Both the position numbers and the translations under genes were made by a program. Below the pieces are notes generated by a model. The model ran no database searches and was not told where the DNA came from. It was given only the letters and a program-made list of their open reading frames with translations. Below, piece after piece: positions 1-6,604 of a stretch of DNA of 11,081 bases (within the stretch, counting starts at the first letter, position 1; the number at the start of each line of letters is the position of its first letter). Source of the DNA: Clostridiales bacterium (GTDB lineage: Bacteria > Bacillota > Clostridia > Oscillospirales > Acutalibacteraceae); assembly GCA_019419895.1 (NCBI GenBank), contig JAHZIE010000074.1, positions 1-11,081 on the forward strand, written 5' to 3'.

Positions 1-932
1 TGCTCGCTGTCCTTTAACTTGGCCTGGGTAATATCATAGGTCTGTGTCATGGAATCGGGATCGATAAGTCCCATACGGTTAGCGGTTGCAAGCCATTTTA
101 GGGCCTGATAGTAACTGCCGTTCTTCTCAAAAATCGATTCGCTTTTTTCATTGACAAGATCATAGACTACAAAACTATTAAGACCGCTGTAGTTTGACAT
201 GATCCCGGTGACCGCGAAATAGATTTGGGCGTGTCTCATTGTAGAACTGTCGGTCTCGGGAAATAGGCCCGTCATATAGGTTTCGAGGCCGTCGGACGTC
301 TGGGGATAAAATTCCTTCATTTTCAGGCATACATCCAAAAGACTATACATATCAGTAACTTCTGGTTTCCCAATTTTTTCGTATATGTCCCAACGAATTT
401 TTACCGCATAGGAGCCTGTATCCAAAAAGTAGGGGTTATAGGTTCCCAGCTGTCCAAAAAGACCATATAATTTTCCGGTGCCGTCGCTTTGATAGTCCTT
501 GGAGAATTGAACAGATTCCGGCCATTTCTCAGTATAATTGGGTATTTGGGATTCATAGGGGGTTAGGTCTGTCAAATGCCCGCCTTTGATTACCTGGGAT
601 AAATTGCCGTTTACACTGTATCTTCCCACATCAGGTAAATTTCCAGCGGAAAGCATGGTTTGGAGCTTTTCAGAATCTCCAGGGATGATATTAACGTGAA
701 CTCCGATAGTTTCTGCAAAATAATCCTGCTGCCACTGAAAAAAGGTATTGCTGGGATTTTGTTGGAATCCATAAAAGTCAATGGTTTCAATATTTTCCGC
801 GGGTAGGGAGGAAGTTTGGCTTTCCGTTTGATGGGAGGAACTCTGCCCTTCTTTTTGGCAACCAGCCAATGTGGACAAGGGCAGGCAGATGGAAAGAGCA
901 ATAACAAAAAATTGTTTTAACATTTTTTTCAT
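1..932 (-). CDS. Extracellular solute-binding lipoprotein of a carbohydrate ABC transporter (3' end outside window)
   Basis: The minus frame is open from the ATG at 932 to the window edge, 310 complete codons without a stop. The start is set by AGGAGG at 942-947, nine bases upstream. Residues 1-25 form a lipoprotein signal: a Lys-rich start (MKKMLKQ), a hydrophobic stretch and the lipobox L22-A23-G24-C25. A Ser/Gln/Glu-rich linker follows to about residue 48. The mature part resembles family 1 solute-binding proteins, with a segment around residues 85-110 (SEKLQTMLSAGNLPDV) of the kind that typically follows the first strand. By family knowledge it would be tethered outside the membrane and hand an oligosaccharide to two permeases, probably encoded beyond position 1. 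The ligand cannot be told. Family is fairly certain; a peptide or other ligand is possible. Confidence 0.85.
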   Translation of the reverse strand, partial: MKKMLKQFFVIALSICLPLSTLAGCQKEGQSSSHQTESQTSSLPAENIETIDFYGFQQNPSNTFFQWQQDYFAETIGVHVNIIPGDSEKLQTMLSAGNLPDVGRYSVNGNLSQVIKGGHLTDLTPYESQIPNYTEKWPESVQFSKDYQSDGTGKLYGLFGQLGTYNPYFLDTGSYAVKIRWDIYEKIGKPEVTDMYSLLDVCLKMKEFYPQTSDGLETYMTGLFPETDSSTMRHAQIYFAVTGIMSNYSGLNSFVVYDLVNEKSESIFEKNGSYYQALKWLATANRMGLIDPDSMTQTYDITQAKLKDSE

Positions 933-941
933 TATCTAAAA

Positions 942-947
942 CCTCCT
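942..947 (-). promoter_or_regulatory. Ribosome binding site of the solute-binding protein gene
   Basis: A full AGGAGG on the minus strand lies nine bases before the ATG at 932. It fixes the start of an ORF that is open-ended in this window. A clear -10/-35 pair between here and the terminator at 1064-1091 was not found; a second purine-rich stretch (AAGGAAGGAGG) near 985-996 is not followed by a convincing ORF. Confidence 0.8.
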
Positions 948-1049
948 GAAATAAATATTTTAGTTTCCATTGGAGCGACAGCTTATCCTCCTTCCTTAAA
1001 ATTTTCCAATAGCAACTAAATTTTTTTGAACCATTTTATAAATTTTTTC

Positions 1050-1091
1050 TTTCACAAAAAGAAAAAGGACTTTTCTTTAGAAAAGTCCTTT
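1050..1091 (-). terminator. Rho-independent terminator of the HTH-ADP-ribosylglycohydrolase gene
   Basis: On the minus strand a perfect 12-bp stem, AAAGGACTTTTC with GAAAAGTCCTTT (1080-1091 and 1064-1075), encloses a 4-base loop. It continues into a T-rich tail, TTCTTTTTG. It lies about 120 bases after the stop at 1209 and before the solute-binding gene, so it separates two transcription units. On the plus strand the bases after the stem are not T-rich, so it works leftward. A further GGACTTTTC copy at 1096-1104 could compete for the same partner arm. Confidence 0.8.
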
Positions 1092-1208
1092 AAACGAAAA
1101 GTCCAGAAAAATAATATAGATTTTTTTGAATTTCTGATTTTACAGATATTGGATAATATCCATCAAATTTTAAATAATAAATGAAAGAAAAAGTTTACTT
1201 TATACAAT

Positions 1209-2789
1209 CTAAAATTCAACGAAAGCAAGAGTCCGGTTGGCGGCGTCGTCAATTTCAATGAATTCACAGCCAAAGATGCTTGTTTTCAGTTTTCCATTGA
1301 CAGGAGCGGTCCATTTGGAGCTGATGACAGTTTCCCCGCCCCTCATTCCCATAATGGAACCGACGGTGGCGCCGTTGCAGTCGGTATCAAAACCGGCCTC
1401 TACCGCAAGACAGATTGAAGTATCAAAGGAGCCGCCGCTGTACAGCAGGGCCAACGCCACAATGCAGGCGTTAGAAATCGTGTGGCACCAGTGATGCCCG
1501 TTTTTGTCATCATACGTTTTATGGAATTTTTCAAAGGCTTCCTCGCAGGGAACGCCTTTTTCAAAATCATCCAGGATATGATGAATCGCTTTATATAGCC
1601 GGCTGGTGGCAGGGATGGTTCCAAGTCCGGCGCGGACGATCTGGGGAATGTCGGTGGTGACGGCCGCGGCGGCAATCATGGCGGCGGCGAACATCTCCCC
1701 ATAGATACCGTTCTTGATATGGGAGATCCTCGCGTCACGCCAGGCCATTTCGGCGGCTTTGGCAGGGTGGCCGGGATTGATATAGCCAAAGAAATCGCCG
1801 CGGATCTGGGCGCCGATCCATTCACGGTAGGGGTTTTTATAGACGGCGGAATCATGAGGGTAATAGCCCATGACGAAGTTGCGGAAGGCCACACGCTCCG
1901 CGGTGCAGTAAGCATTTTTAGGCTGGAGGGCAAGCCAGATATCCATCACGTCGTTCGAGGTGAAATCACGCCCGTATTTTTCCAGAAGCATCAAGGCAAG
2001 CACCACATAATTGGTGTCATCGTCAACAGGAGCGCTTCCGTCCAGATCATCCGCAAAAACCCTCTGACGGAGGTTGTAGGTATATTTCTGATAGATCTCC
2101 TCACTCATTTCGGAACGGAGGATATAACGGTGAATGGGATAGTTGCCGGTTTCCTTCAGCAGAGGGATAAATTCATCGAGACGGATTCCCTCCACAGTCT
2201 TGCCCAAAAGACATCCGCATATTCTTCCAAGCCAGGCCCCTTTCAGCTTGGTATGGTAGCTTTTCGCGTCCAGATGGGAATCTGGAAGAGCCTCCGGGAT
2301 AGACAGAGCGGCAATTTCTTCATATTCGTCCGGCTCCTGATAAGGATAATCCTTTTTGATGGGAAGGGCGCGGACATAATCATAGAGCACGTCGGCCAGC
2401 TGCTCACGGAAGGCGGAACAGGGAAGACTGCCGATATCCTGCATCAGATTTTCCAATGGGGTAATTTCTTTTCCCTCATCCAGGCATTGCTGATACTCAA
2501 CATTCAGCTGGGCGGAATAGGCCTCCCAGGTGTGCAGGTTTTCAAAGGACGGAACCGGACGGTCGGAGGTGCGGAGCTCCTCGGTGGAGCGGGTGTCCAC
2601 GCCTGTCAGGAGATAATCCAGGGATACATTGAAAAACTGCGCGATGGAAATCAGCCGGGGCGCTTCAGGAACGGAAGAGCCGTCTTCCCATTTTTGAATG
2701 GCCTGCCGGGTGACAGAGAGCTTTTCCGCCATCTGTTCCTGGGTCAGGCCCACCTTTTTGCGCAGAGAGTAAAAACGGTTTGAAAACAT
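1209..2789 (-). CDS. XRE-family HTH regulator fused to an ADP-ribosylglycohydrolase domain
   Basis: A 526-residue protein. Residues 5-60 are a Cro/C1-type helix-turn-helix (LRKKVGLTQEQMAEKLSVTR, then QAIQKWEDG and the usual SLDYLLTG end). Residues about 61-180 are an acidic, mostly helical linker. Residues about 181-510 are an ADP-ribosylglycohydrolase (DraG/ARH) domain: LKGAWLGRICGCLLGK at 182-197, the metal motif DDDTN at 256-260, HIKNGIYGEMFAAAMIAAA at 357-375, and a second metal motif FDTDCNGATVGS at 467-478. The Asp metal ligands (257, 258, 468, 470) are present, but the usual Thr/Ser partners are D256 and C471, pointing to a divergent subfamily. By family knowledge such domains cleave ADP-ribose-type N- or O-glycosidic bonds. 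The start at 2789 is chosen over an in-frame Met 36 codons upstream because AGGAGG lies seven bases before it. It has its own promoter and terminator. The target genes and substrate are unknown. Confidence 0.88.
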   Translation of the reverse strand: MFSNRFYSLRKKVGLTQEQMAEKLSVTRQAIQKWEDGSSVPEAPRLISIAQFFNVSLDYLLTGVDTRSTEELRTSDRPVPSFENLHTWEAYSAQLNVEYQQCLDEGKEITPLENLMQDIGSLPCSAFREQLADVLYDYVRALPIKKDYPYQEPDEYEEIAALSIPEALPDSHLDAKSYHTKLKGAWLGRICGCLLGKTVEGIRLDEFIPLLKETGNYPIHRYILRSEMSEEIYQKYTYNLRQRVFADDLDGSAPVDDDTNYVVLALMLLEKYGRDFTSNDVMDIWLALQPKNAYCTAERVAFRNFVMGYYPHDSAVYKNPYREWIGAQIRGDFFGYINPGHPAKAAEMAWRDARISHIKNGIYGEMFAAAMIAAAAVTTDIPQIVRAGLGTIPATSRLYKAIHHILDDFEKGVPCEEAFEKFHKTYDDKNGHHWCHTISNACIVALALLYSGGSFDTSICLAVEAGFDTDCNGATVGSIMGMRGGETVISSKWTAPVNGKLKTSIFGCEFIEIDDAANRTLAFVEF

Positions 2790-2796
2790 GCCATTT

Positions 2797-2802
2797 CCTC
2801 CT
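2797..2802 (-). promoter_or_regulatory. Ribosome binding site deciding the start of the HTH-ADP-ribosylglycohydrolase
   Basis: AGGAGG on the minus strand, seven bases before the ATG at 2789. The longer reading from 2897 has no such site, and its N-terminal extension would run through the promoter and upstream terminator. Confidence 0.8.
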
Positions 2803-2820
2803 TTTGGTTTAATTATTGCC

Positions 2821-2849
2821 ATTGTACGAAAATTTCTGGAAGGATACAA
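2821..2849 (-). promoter_or_regulatory. Probable promoter of the HTH-ADP-ribosylglycohydrolase gene
   Basis: Minus-strand TTGTAT (2844-2849), a 17-base spacer and TACAAT (2821-2826, 5 of 6 to consensus) lie about 30 bases before the coding start. The spacer holds GAAAATTTC (2828-2836), a short palindrome with an odd centre. It could be an autoregulatory operator for the gene's own HTH domain; that last point is speculation. Confidence 0.5.
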
Positions 2850-2864
2850 CCAAGAAAACCTATC

Positions 2865-2888
2865 AAAAAAGCAACTAATATTTGCTTT
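2865..2888 (-). terminator. Weak Rho-independent terminator overlapping the stop codon of the kinase-like gene
   Basis: On the minus strand AAAGCAA (2882-2888) pairs with TTGCTTT (2868-2874) around a 7-base loop. The run of six T (2865-2870) starts inside the stem, and the stop codon is part of the 5' arm. The stem is only 7 bp and AT-rich, so termination would be partial. It would divide the kinase-like gene from the downstream HTH gene, which has its own promoter. Confidence 0.4.
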
Positions 2889-3408
2889 ATAGATCAAAAG
2901 GAATTTCTTTTGGATACTCCTTTTCTATCAGGAAATAAGGGCAGCCAAATTTTTTGCAAAGGGCAAGATTTTGACGGTTTTCCTCCAATAAAAGTTCCTT
3001 GGTGCAATAACTGTCGTCCAGACGCTGTTCGATGCGGCAGGCGTGGCCGAGAATATCTAAAAAATGGTCATTGATATAGCTTTCGCTGAAAACCAGGCAG
3101 AGAAAACGGATATCTTTCAGATATTCGGTTGAGAAATCCTCCTGATAGGAAAAAGGAATGTAGCATCCTTCCAAAATGAGGTTCTGCCGGTTTTCAACGC
3201 AGGTTTTTATCATTTCCCTCGCCACCGGCCATAGATAGCCTGTGAGCTCCTCGTCACTGCTTTCCGGCGTGAGGGAGGAATATCCGCATCGGATGAGCCC
3301 CATTTTCAGATGGTCCAGAGAAAGATAAGGATAATGGTATTTTTCCAGCAGCCGCTGGGCCAGACAGGTTTTTCCCGTGTGCGTGCCTCCCCCGATTAAA
3401 ATTATCAT
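2887..3408 (-). CDS. P-loop NTPase, small nucleotide-kinase-like protein of unknown substrate
   Basis: A 173-residue soluble protein. It opens with strand-plus-Walker A, MIILIGGGTHTGKT (G7 to T14), followed by helix CLAQRLLEKY and a strand ending SLDHL (D32), the arrangement of small-molecule kinases of the adenylate/2-phosphoglycerate-kinase type. A hydrophobic strand NLILEG (76-81) is the likely Walker B with E80. The C-terminal 50 residues have a charged RIEQRLDD helix region that could be the lid. The start at 3408 is preferred because AAGGGGAGG lies 11 bases upstream and Walker A should sit at the N-terminus; a start 28 codons further up would add an unrelated leader. It follows proS by 113 bp with no convincing terminator between, so read-through from the T-box-controlled transcript is possible. 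I do not know its substrate. Confidence 0.8.
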   Translation of the reverse strand: MIILIGGGTHTGKTCLAQRLLEKYHYPYLSLDHLKMGLIRCGYSSLTPESSDEELTGYLWPVAREMIKTCVENRQNLILEGCYIPFSYQEDFSTEYLKDIRFLCLVFSESYINDHFLDILGHACRIEQRLDDSYCTKELLLEENRQNLALCKKFGCPYFLIEKEYPKEIPFDL

Positions 3409-3419
3409 TTTAAAGCTTG

Positions 3420-3428
3420 CCTCCCCTT
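3420..3428 (-). promoter_or_regulatory. Ribosome binding site deciding the start of the kinase-like gene
   Basis: AAGGGGAGG on the minus strand, 11 bases before the ATG at 3408, a slightly long spacing. It favours the start that puts the Walker A motif at the protein N-terminus. Confidence 0.65.
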
Positions 3429-3521
3429 GAAAAATCTTATGAGTTATTTCAGTTGTTCCCTTTCGAAAACCCGCGAAAAGCGTCCAAGACAATAAAGATG
3501 AAGTGATTGAAGGGAAAGAGA

Positions 3522-5255
3522 TTATTTTTCCTCAGGCAGAAGCTTTTGAGCAAGCTCCGACAAAAGACAACAGAGCTTTTCCACGGCGCTTTCCTTGGGA
3601 ATCTTGAAGGAAAAACTCTTATCCCTCGCGGTGATTTCAAAACAGCCCTCCTTCAGATTGCGCGGGCTGATAATTACCCGCAGGGGGATTCCCAGCAGAT
3701 CGGCGTCGGAGAACATAACGCCCGCGCTGATGGAACGATCGTCATATAAGACCTCGATCCCCTCCTTCTGCAGGGTATCATAAAAATGATCGGCGGCCTC
3801 GCGGACCTGGGGATCGTCGGAACGGACAGCGCAGATGTGTACCTGCCACGGGGCGATGGACAGGGGCCAGATAGGTCCGTAATCGTCGTGATGCGCTTCA
3901 CAGACGGAGGCGGCCAGGCGGCCGACGCCAATGCCGTAGCATCCCATGAGAGGATGGCGGAGGCTTCCCGACGGATCGGTATAGGTCATCTGCATGGCGG
4001 CGGTGTATTTGGTACCCAGCTGGAAAATATTTCCTACCTCAATACCACGGGAAATGGTGAGGGAGGGCTTGCCGCAGCAGGGACAGATTCCACCCTGCGC
4101 GGCCTTGGCAAAATCAAAAAATTCCGCCGGGCCTACATCCCTTTGCATATCCAGGCCGGTATAATGATATTCCTCCCTGTTGGCGCCGCAGGAAAGATTG
4201 TTGGCCCCTTCCAGGGATTTGTCAAAAAGAACTTGTACCTTGCCGGACAGCTGATAAGGGCCGATGTAGCCCGGATGCAAACCGCTTTCCTCTTCAATGA
4301 CGGCGGGACGGATCCCGCAGCCCAGGAAATTGGTCAGCTTTGTTTCGTTGACGTCCAAATCCCCGCGGATAAAAAGAGCCACATATCCCCCGTTATCCTC
4401 TCTCTGGTAAACAACGGCCTTGCAGGATTTTTCCTTTGGAGAATGGAGAAACGCACAGATATCCTCAATGGTATGGACGTTGGGGGTATGAACCAGCGTC
4501 AAGGGCTGGGAAACGTCATCCCTTAGGGGATGGGTGACAGAGCCGGCGGCTTCCATGTTAGCGCGGTAGCCGCATTCGGGGCATAAAACAATGGAATCCT
4601 CCCCGGCCTCTGTAAGCAGCATGAATTCATGGGAAACACTGCCCCCCATCATTCCGCTGTCGGAGGCCACCGGCACCACCTCGGGCAGTCCCACCCGGCG
4701 GAAAATGCGCTCATAGGCATGAAAGCACTTTCGATAATAGGCTTCCAGATCCTCCTGGGTGGTGTGGAAGGAGTAAGCGTCCTTCATGGTGAACTCCCTC
4801 ACCCGGATAAGGCCCGCCCGGGGACGGGCCTCGTCACGGAATTTTGTTTGAATCTGGTAAATCATAAAGGGATACCGGTGATAGCTTTTTCCGTACTCGC
4901 ATACCAGCTGAACGGCTGCCTCTTCATGGGTCATCCCCAAAACCATGGGGCTGTTGGAACGATCGGAAAAACGGAGAAGCTCGCTGCCGATGCTGTCGTA
5001 GCGCCCTGATTCCTGCCAAAGGGAGGCGGGCATGACGACAGGGAACTGAACCTCCTGGCCGCCGACAGCTTCCATTTCTTCCCGGATAATCTGTTCAATT
5101 TTTCTTGTGATCCGCCGCAGGAGAGGATAGGAGGAATAAATGCCGTTTGCCAGCGGCTTCATATAACCGCCTCGCAGGAAAAGGGCATGGCTGTCCACAA
5201 CACAGTCCGAGGGGCGTTCCTTGAAACGATCCCCTATCAATTGATCGAGTTTCAT
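3522..5255 (-). CDS. proS: Prolyl-tRNA synthetase, bacterial type with INS editing domain
   Basis: A 577-residue class II aminoacyl-tRNA synthetase that charges tRNA-Pro with proline in the cytoplasm. Visible parts in order: LRGGYMKPLANGIYSSYPL (28-46); the ProRS segment MTHEEA (108-113); class II motif 2, FRDEARPRAGLIRVREFTMK (139-158); the INS editing region from about 225 to 400, which contains RGDLDVNETKL (297-307) and is framed by the CPECG (225-229) and CPCCG (391-395) Cys pairs that could hold zinc; motif 3, GCYGIGVGRLAA (438-449); and an anticodon-binding domain from about 470 to the end. Length fits the bacterial family (about 570). The start at 5255 follows GGAGG by seven bases; an in-frame extension to 5474 is only the T-box leader read as protein. 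Expression should rise when uncharged tRNA-Pro accumulates. Confidence 0.97.
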   Translation of the reverse strand: MKLDQLIGDRFKERPSDCVVDSHALFLRGGYMKPLANGIYSSYPLLRRITRKIEQIIREEMEAVGGQEVQFPVVMPASLWQESGRYDSIGSELLRFSDRSNSPMVLGMTHEEAAVQLVCEYGKSYHRYPFMIYQIQTKFRDEARPRAGLIRVREFTMKDAYSFHTTQEDLEAYYRKCFHAYERIFRRVGLPEVVPVASDSGMMGGSVSHEFMLLTEAGEDSIVLCPECGYRANMEAAGSVTHPLRDDVSQPLTLVHTPNVHTIEDICAFLHSPKEKSCKAVVYQREDNGGYVALFIRGDLDVNETKLTNFLGCGIRPAVIEEESGLHPGYIGPYQLSGKVQVLFDKSLEGANNLSCGANREEYHYTGLDMQRDVGPAEFFDFAKAAQGGICPCCGKPSLTISRGIEVGNIFQLGTKYTAAMQMTYTDPSGSLRHPLMGCYGIGVGRLAASVCEAHHDDYGPIWPLSIAPWQVHICAVRSDDPQVREAADHFYDTLQKEGIEVLYDDRSISAGVMFSDADLLGIPLRVIISPRNLKEGCFEITARDKSFSFKIPKESAVEKLCCLLSELAQKLLPEEK

Positions 5256-5550
5256 GATAATACCTCCAAATATGATAAGTAATAAAAAAAGCCCTGGGAC
5301 AGCTGTCATCAGCCATCCCAGGGCGGACAGAGTCAAGTCCGTGGTACCACCTGGATTCGGAATATTCCGCGCTCTGCCGTACAACGGTACAGAAGGCTGT
5401 ACTGGATACGGCCTCTCTGTAACGGGAGAACCCGGCAAGGCTTTTTGCCCACGGCTCAAAGATGGGTCCGGCATTTTCGCATAAAAGCTCGCACCAACCG
5501 CTTTCTCTCTGAAAATTAAAAATACCGTTATTTCTTATCAACGCCTTTTT
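5256..5550 (-). promoter_or_regulatory. T-box riboswitch leader of proS (proline-responsive)
   Basis: The ~295-nt leader carries the T-box core AGGTGGTACCACGG on the minus strand (5339-5352). The antiterminator can be drawn: CCAGG (5350-5354) pairs with CCTGG in the terminator's 5' arm, with a 7-base bulge TGGTACC and an upper helix ACGGAC with GTCCG. The bulge base after TGG is T, matching the A discriminator expected of tRNA-Pro. Stem I shows the typical CAGAGAG plus GGTTGGTGCGAG loop segment (about 5489-5511). On its 3' side a CCC followed by A (5464-5466), a proline codon, is the best specifier candidate. Uncharged tRNA-Pro would stabilise the antiterminator and allow proS transcription. 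The specifier choice is inferred; the rest is read directly. Confidence 0.93.
5284..5324 (-). terminator. Attenuator terminator of the proS T-box
   Basis: GCCCTGGGA pairs with TCCCAGGGC (5316-5324 with 5291-5299), topped by GCTG/CAGC, and is followed on the minus strand by seven T (5284-5290). Its 5' arm is the same sequence the antiterminator uses, so the two folds exclude each other. It lies about 30 bases before the proS start. Confidence 0.93.
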
Positions 5551-5604
5551 CTGTTTTATTATGGCACAGCGGTCCGGCTTGTGTCAATATCCTTTTTCTG
5601 TTTT
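5544..5604. repeat. 14-bp direct repeat pair flanking the proS promoter
   Basis: CCTTTTTCTGTTTT occurs perfectly at 5544-5557 and 5591-5604, 47 bp apart. The right copy is also part of a perfect 10-bp inverted repeat, TATCCTTTTT (5588-5597) with AAAAAGGATA (5608-5617), which abuts the -35 box. The repeats are low-complexity in part, so a slippage origin is possible. Confidence 0.7.
5558..5587 (-). promoter_or_regulatory. Promoter of the proS T-box transcript
   Basis: Minus-strand TTGACA (5582-5587, perfect), an 18-base spacer and CATAAT (5558-5563, 5 of 6) give a sigma-70/SigA-type promoter. Transcription would begin near 5550. It is flanked by two copies of AAAACAGAAAAAGG, one just upstream of the -35 and one at the expected start. 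Confidence 0.8.
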
Positions 5605-5651
5605 CTAAAAAAGGATAAGGAATATTTGTGCCATGTCCAAAGGAAAGAAAA

Positions 5652-5670
5652 GAAAAAGGAAAAAGCCTTT
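5652..5670 (-). terminator. Weak candidate terminator after the GrpB-family gene
   Basis: Seven bases past the stop at 5677, AAAGG and CCTTT (5666-5670 and 5655-5659) form a 5-bp stem around CTTTTT. A T-rich tail TTCTTTTC follows on the minus strand. The stem is short; it is the only candidate before the proS promoter. Confidence 0.3.
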
Positions 5671-5676
5671 GAGATT

Positions 5677-6243
5677 TCAGTACCGGCCCCCATATCGCCG
5701 CTTTCCTTTGGCGGTATAGAGCCTTACAAATTCAGTTTTGCTGCTTGTATAGCCGTCGCGGTTGTGTTCATATTTCTTCCAGAGGCTAAGCTTGAGCGAT
5801 TCATATTCTTTGGCGGCGGCAGGAAACTCCCTGAGATAATCCCGGAAGTACAGTTCGTCATTGTCTCCAGCCCGGCGGATGTGGAGATGAAAAACTTTTT
5901 GAGCGAAGCCCTGGGGAGTATATCCCTTGTTCATGGAAAAACGGCCGGGTGATTCTGACATGAGGAGATAACCGGCGGAAGCCAGCCGACGCCGGAGGGC
6001 TTCCCAGTCGGAATGGGAAGCCGTTTCCAGAAGGATGTCCACAATTGGCTTGGCCCAAATGGAAGGGATGGAGGTGCTTCCAATATGGCTCAACCGTACC
6101 GCTTCCCCCTGGGGCAGCAGGGAAAGGAGTAGGGCGGATTCTGTTTGATACCATTTTTCCCATTCCGTCCGGTGAGGGGTCAGGCGGATGGGAAACAGCT
6201 GCCAGAGTTCTTCCAGAGACATTTCGGAAAGGTTTTTTCCCAT
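5677..6243 (-). CDS. GrpB family protein (UPF0157, nucleotidyltransferase-like fold)
   Basis: 188 residues, close to the usual size of stand-alone GrpB proteins. Family hallmarks are visible: RLSHIGSTSIPSIWAKPIVDILL (residues about 50-72), the sequence around GYLLM, then NKGYTPQGF (105-113) and VFHLHIRR (117-124), followed by FRDYLREFP (133-141). The fold is related to polymerase-beta-type nucleotidyltransferases, and the same domain is fused to dephospho-CoA kinase in some bacteria. No reaction is established for it, so none is assigned. The start at 6243 has AAGGAG about nine bases upstream. It looks monocistronic: 361 bp separates it from tam upstream, and the proS promoter lies downstream. 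Confidence 0.9.
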   Translation of the reverse strand: MGKNLSEMSLEELWQLFPIRLTPHRTEWEKWYQTESALLLSLLPQGEAVRLSHIGSTSIPSIWAKPIVDILLETASHSDWEALRRRLASAGYLLMSESPGRFSMNKGYTPQGFAQKVFHLHIRRAGDNDELYFRDYLREFPAAAKEYESLKLSLWKKYEHNRDGYTSSKTEFVRLYTAKGKRRYGGRY

Positions 6244-6604
6244 TTATGATTCTCCTTATTTCTTTTATTTTCAGCATGAAGAAACACATAGACTGGAATC
6301 TCGCTGCTTTTGCCGTATGAAAGGGAATGACGGCTCCGGAAAAGCAAGAAACAGCCGTCCCAAAAGGCTGAAAAGATAGCGGTTGTAACCGTGGAGGTCT
6401 CATGTTAAATTTTAAAGCGGAATCCCTTTTAGAAAAAGAGTGCGGAAGAGCTCAGCCAGGGATGTAAAGAAGGGGGTAGGCCTTGGACTGGGAAAGGCGT
6501 GTTAAAAAATGAGACAAGAGATGGTTATGATGAGTCAGAATATTTTTGATAATGAGGAATTTTTTCTTAACCGACCTTTCTCATTATCAGGGCGAGAAAA
6601 TAAA
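6244..6604. other. 361-bp intergenic region between tam and the GrpB-family gene, no gene recognised
   Basis: It contains two inverted repeats and no protein-like frame. A 7-bp stem GACGGCT with AGCCGTC (6329-6335, 6353-6359) lies upstream of the GrpB-family gene. A 9-bp stem GATAATGAG with CTCATTATC (6548-6556, 6580-6588) lies just after tam. Neither is followed by a T run on either strand. A plus-strand 21-codon frame at 6402-6467 has a GGAGG but nothing to suggest a real product. No convincing promoter for the GrpB-family gene was found. Confidence 0.6.
6548..6588. repeat. Inverted repeat downstream of tam
   Basis: Perfect 9-bp arms GATAATGAG (6548-6556) and CTCATTATC (6580-6588) around a 23-base loop. 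It starts 16 bases after the tam stop. Without a T run on the 3' side of either strand it is not a standard terminator; it may stabilise the tam mRNA end. Confidence 0.55.

Noticed and set aside
611..907. 98-codon minus frame
   Set aside because: It is a shifted reading of the solute-binding lipoprotein; the correct frame starts at 932 and stays open to the window edge.
1719..2783. Long plus-strand frame of 354 codons
   Set aside because: It lies opposite the HTH-ADP-ribosylglycohydrolase, whose frame shows clear family motifs; the plus reading has no recognisable domain and is an antisense shadow.
2790..2897. N-terminal extension of the HTH-ADP-ribosylglycohydrolase
   Set aside because: The extra 36 codons cover the probable promoter and part of a terminator, and lack a ribosome site.
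3435..3480. Hairpin between proS and the kinase-like gene as a terminator
   Set aside because: A 7-bp stem with a G-U pair can be drawn (CTTTTCG with CGAAAGG), but no T run follows.
3786..4526. Plus-strand frame of 246 codons
   Set aside because: Antisense to proS, which is unambiguous; no ribosome site or family pattern.
5256..5474. N-terminal extension of prolyl-tRNA synthetase
   Set aside because: The extra 73 codons are the T-box leader and terminator read as protein; the ATG at 5255 has the ribosome site and matches the family start.
5858..6403. 181-codon minus frame overlapping the GrpB-family gene
   Set aside because: It overlaps out of frame with a well-supported family member and has no recognisable motif.
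6402..6467. Plus-strand 21-codon frame with GGAGG upstream
   Set aside because: The ribosome-like site is only four bases before the ATG and the peptide has no distinctive feature; it lies alone between two minus-strand genes.
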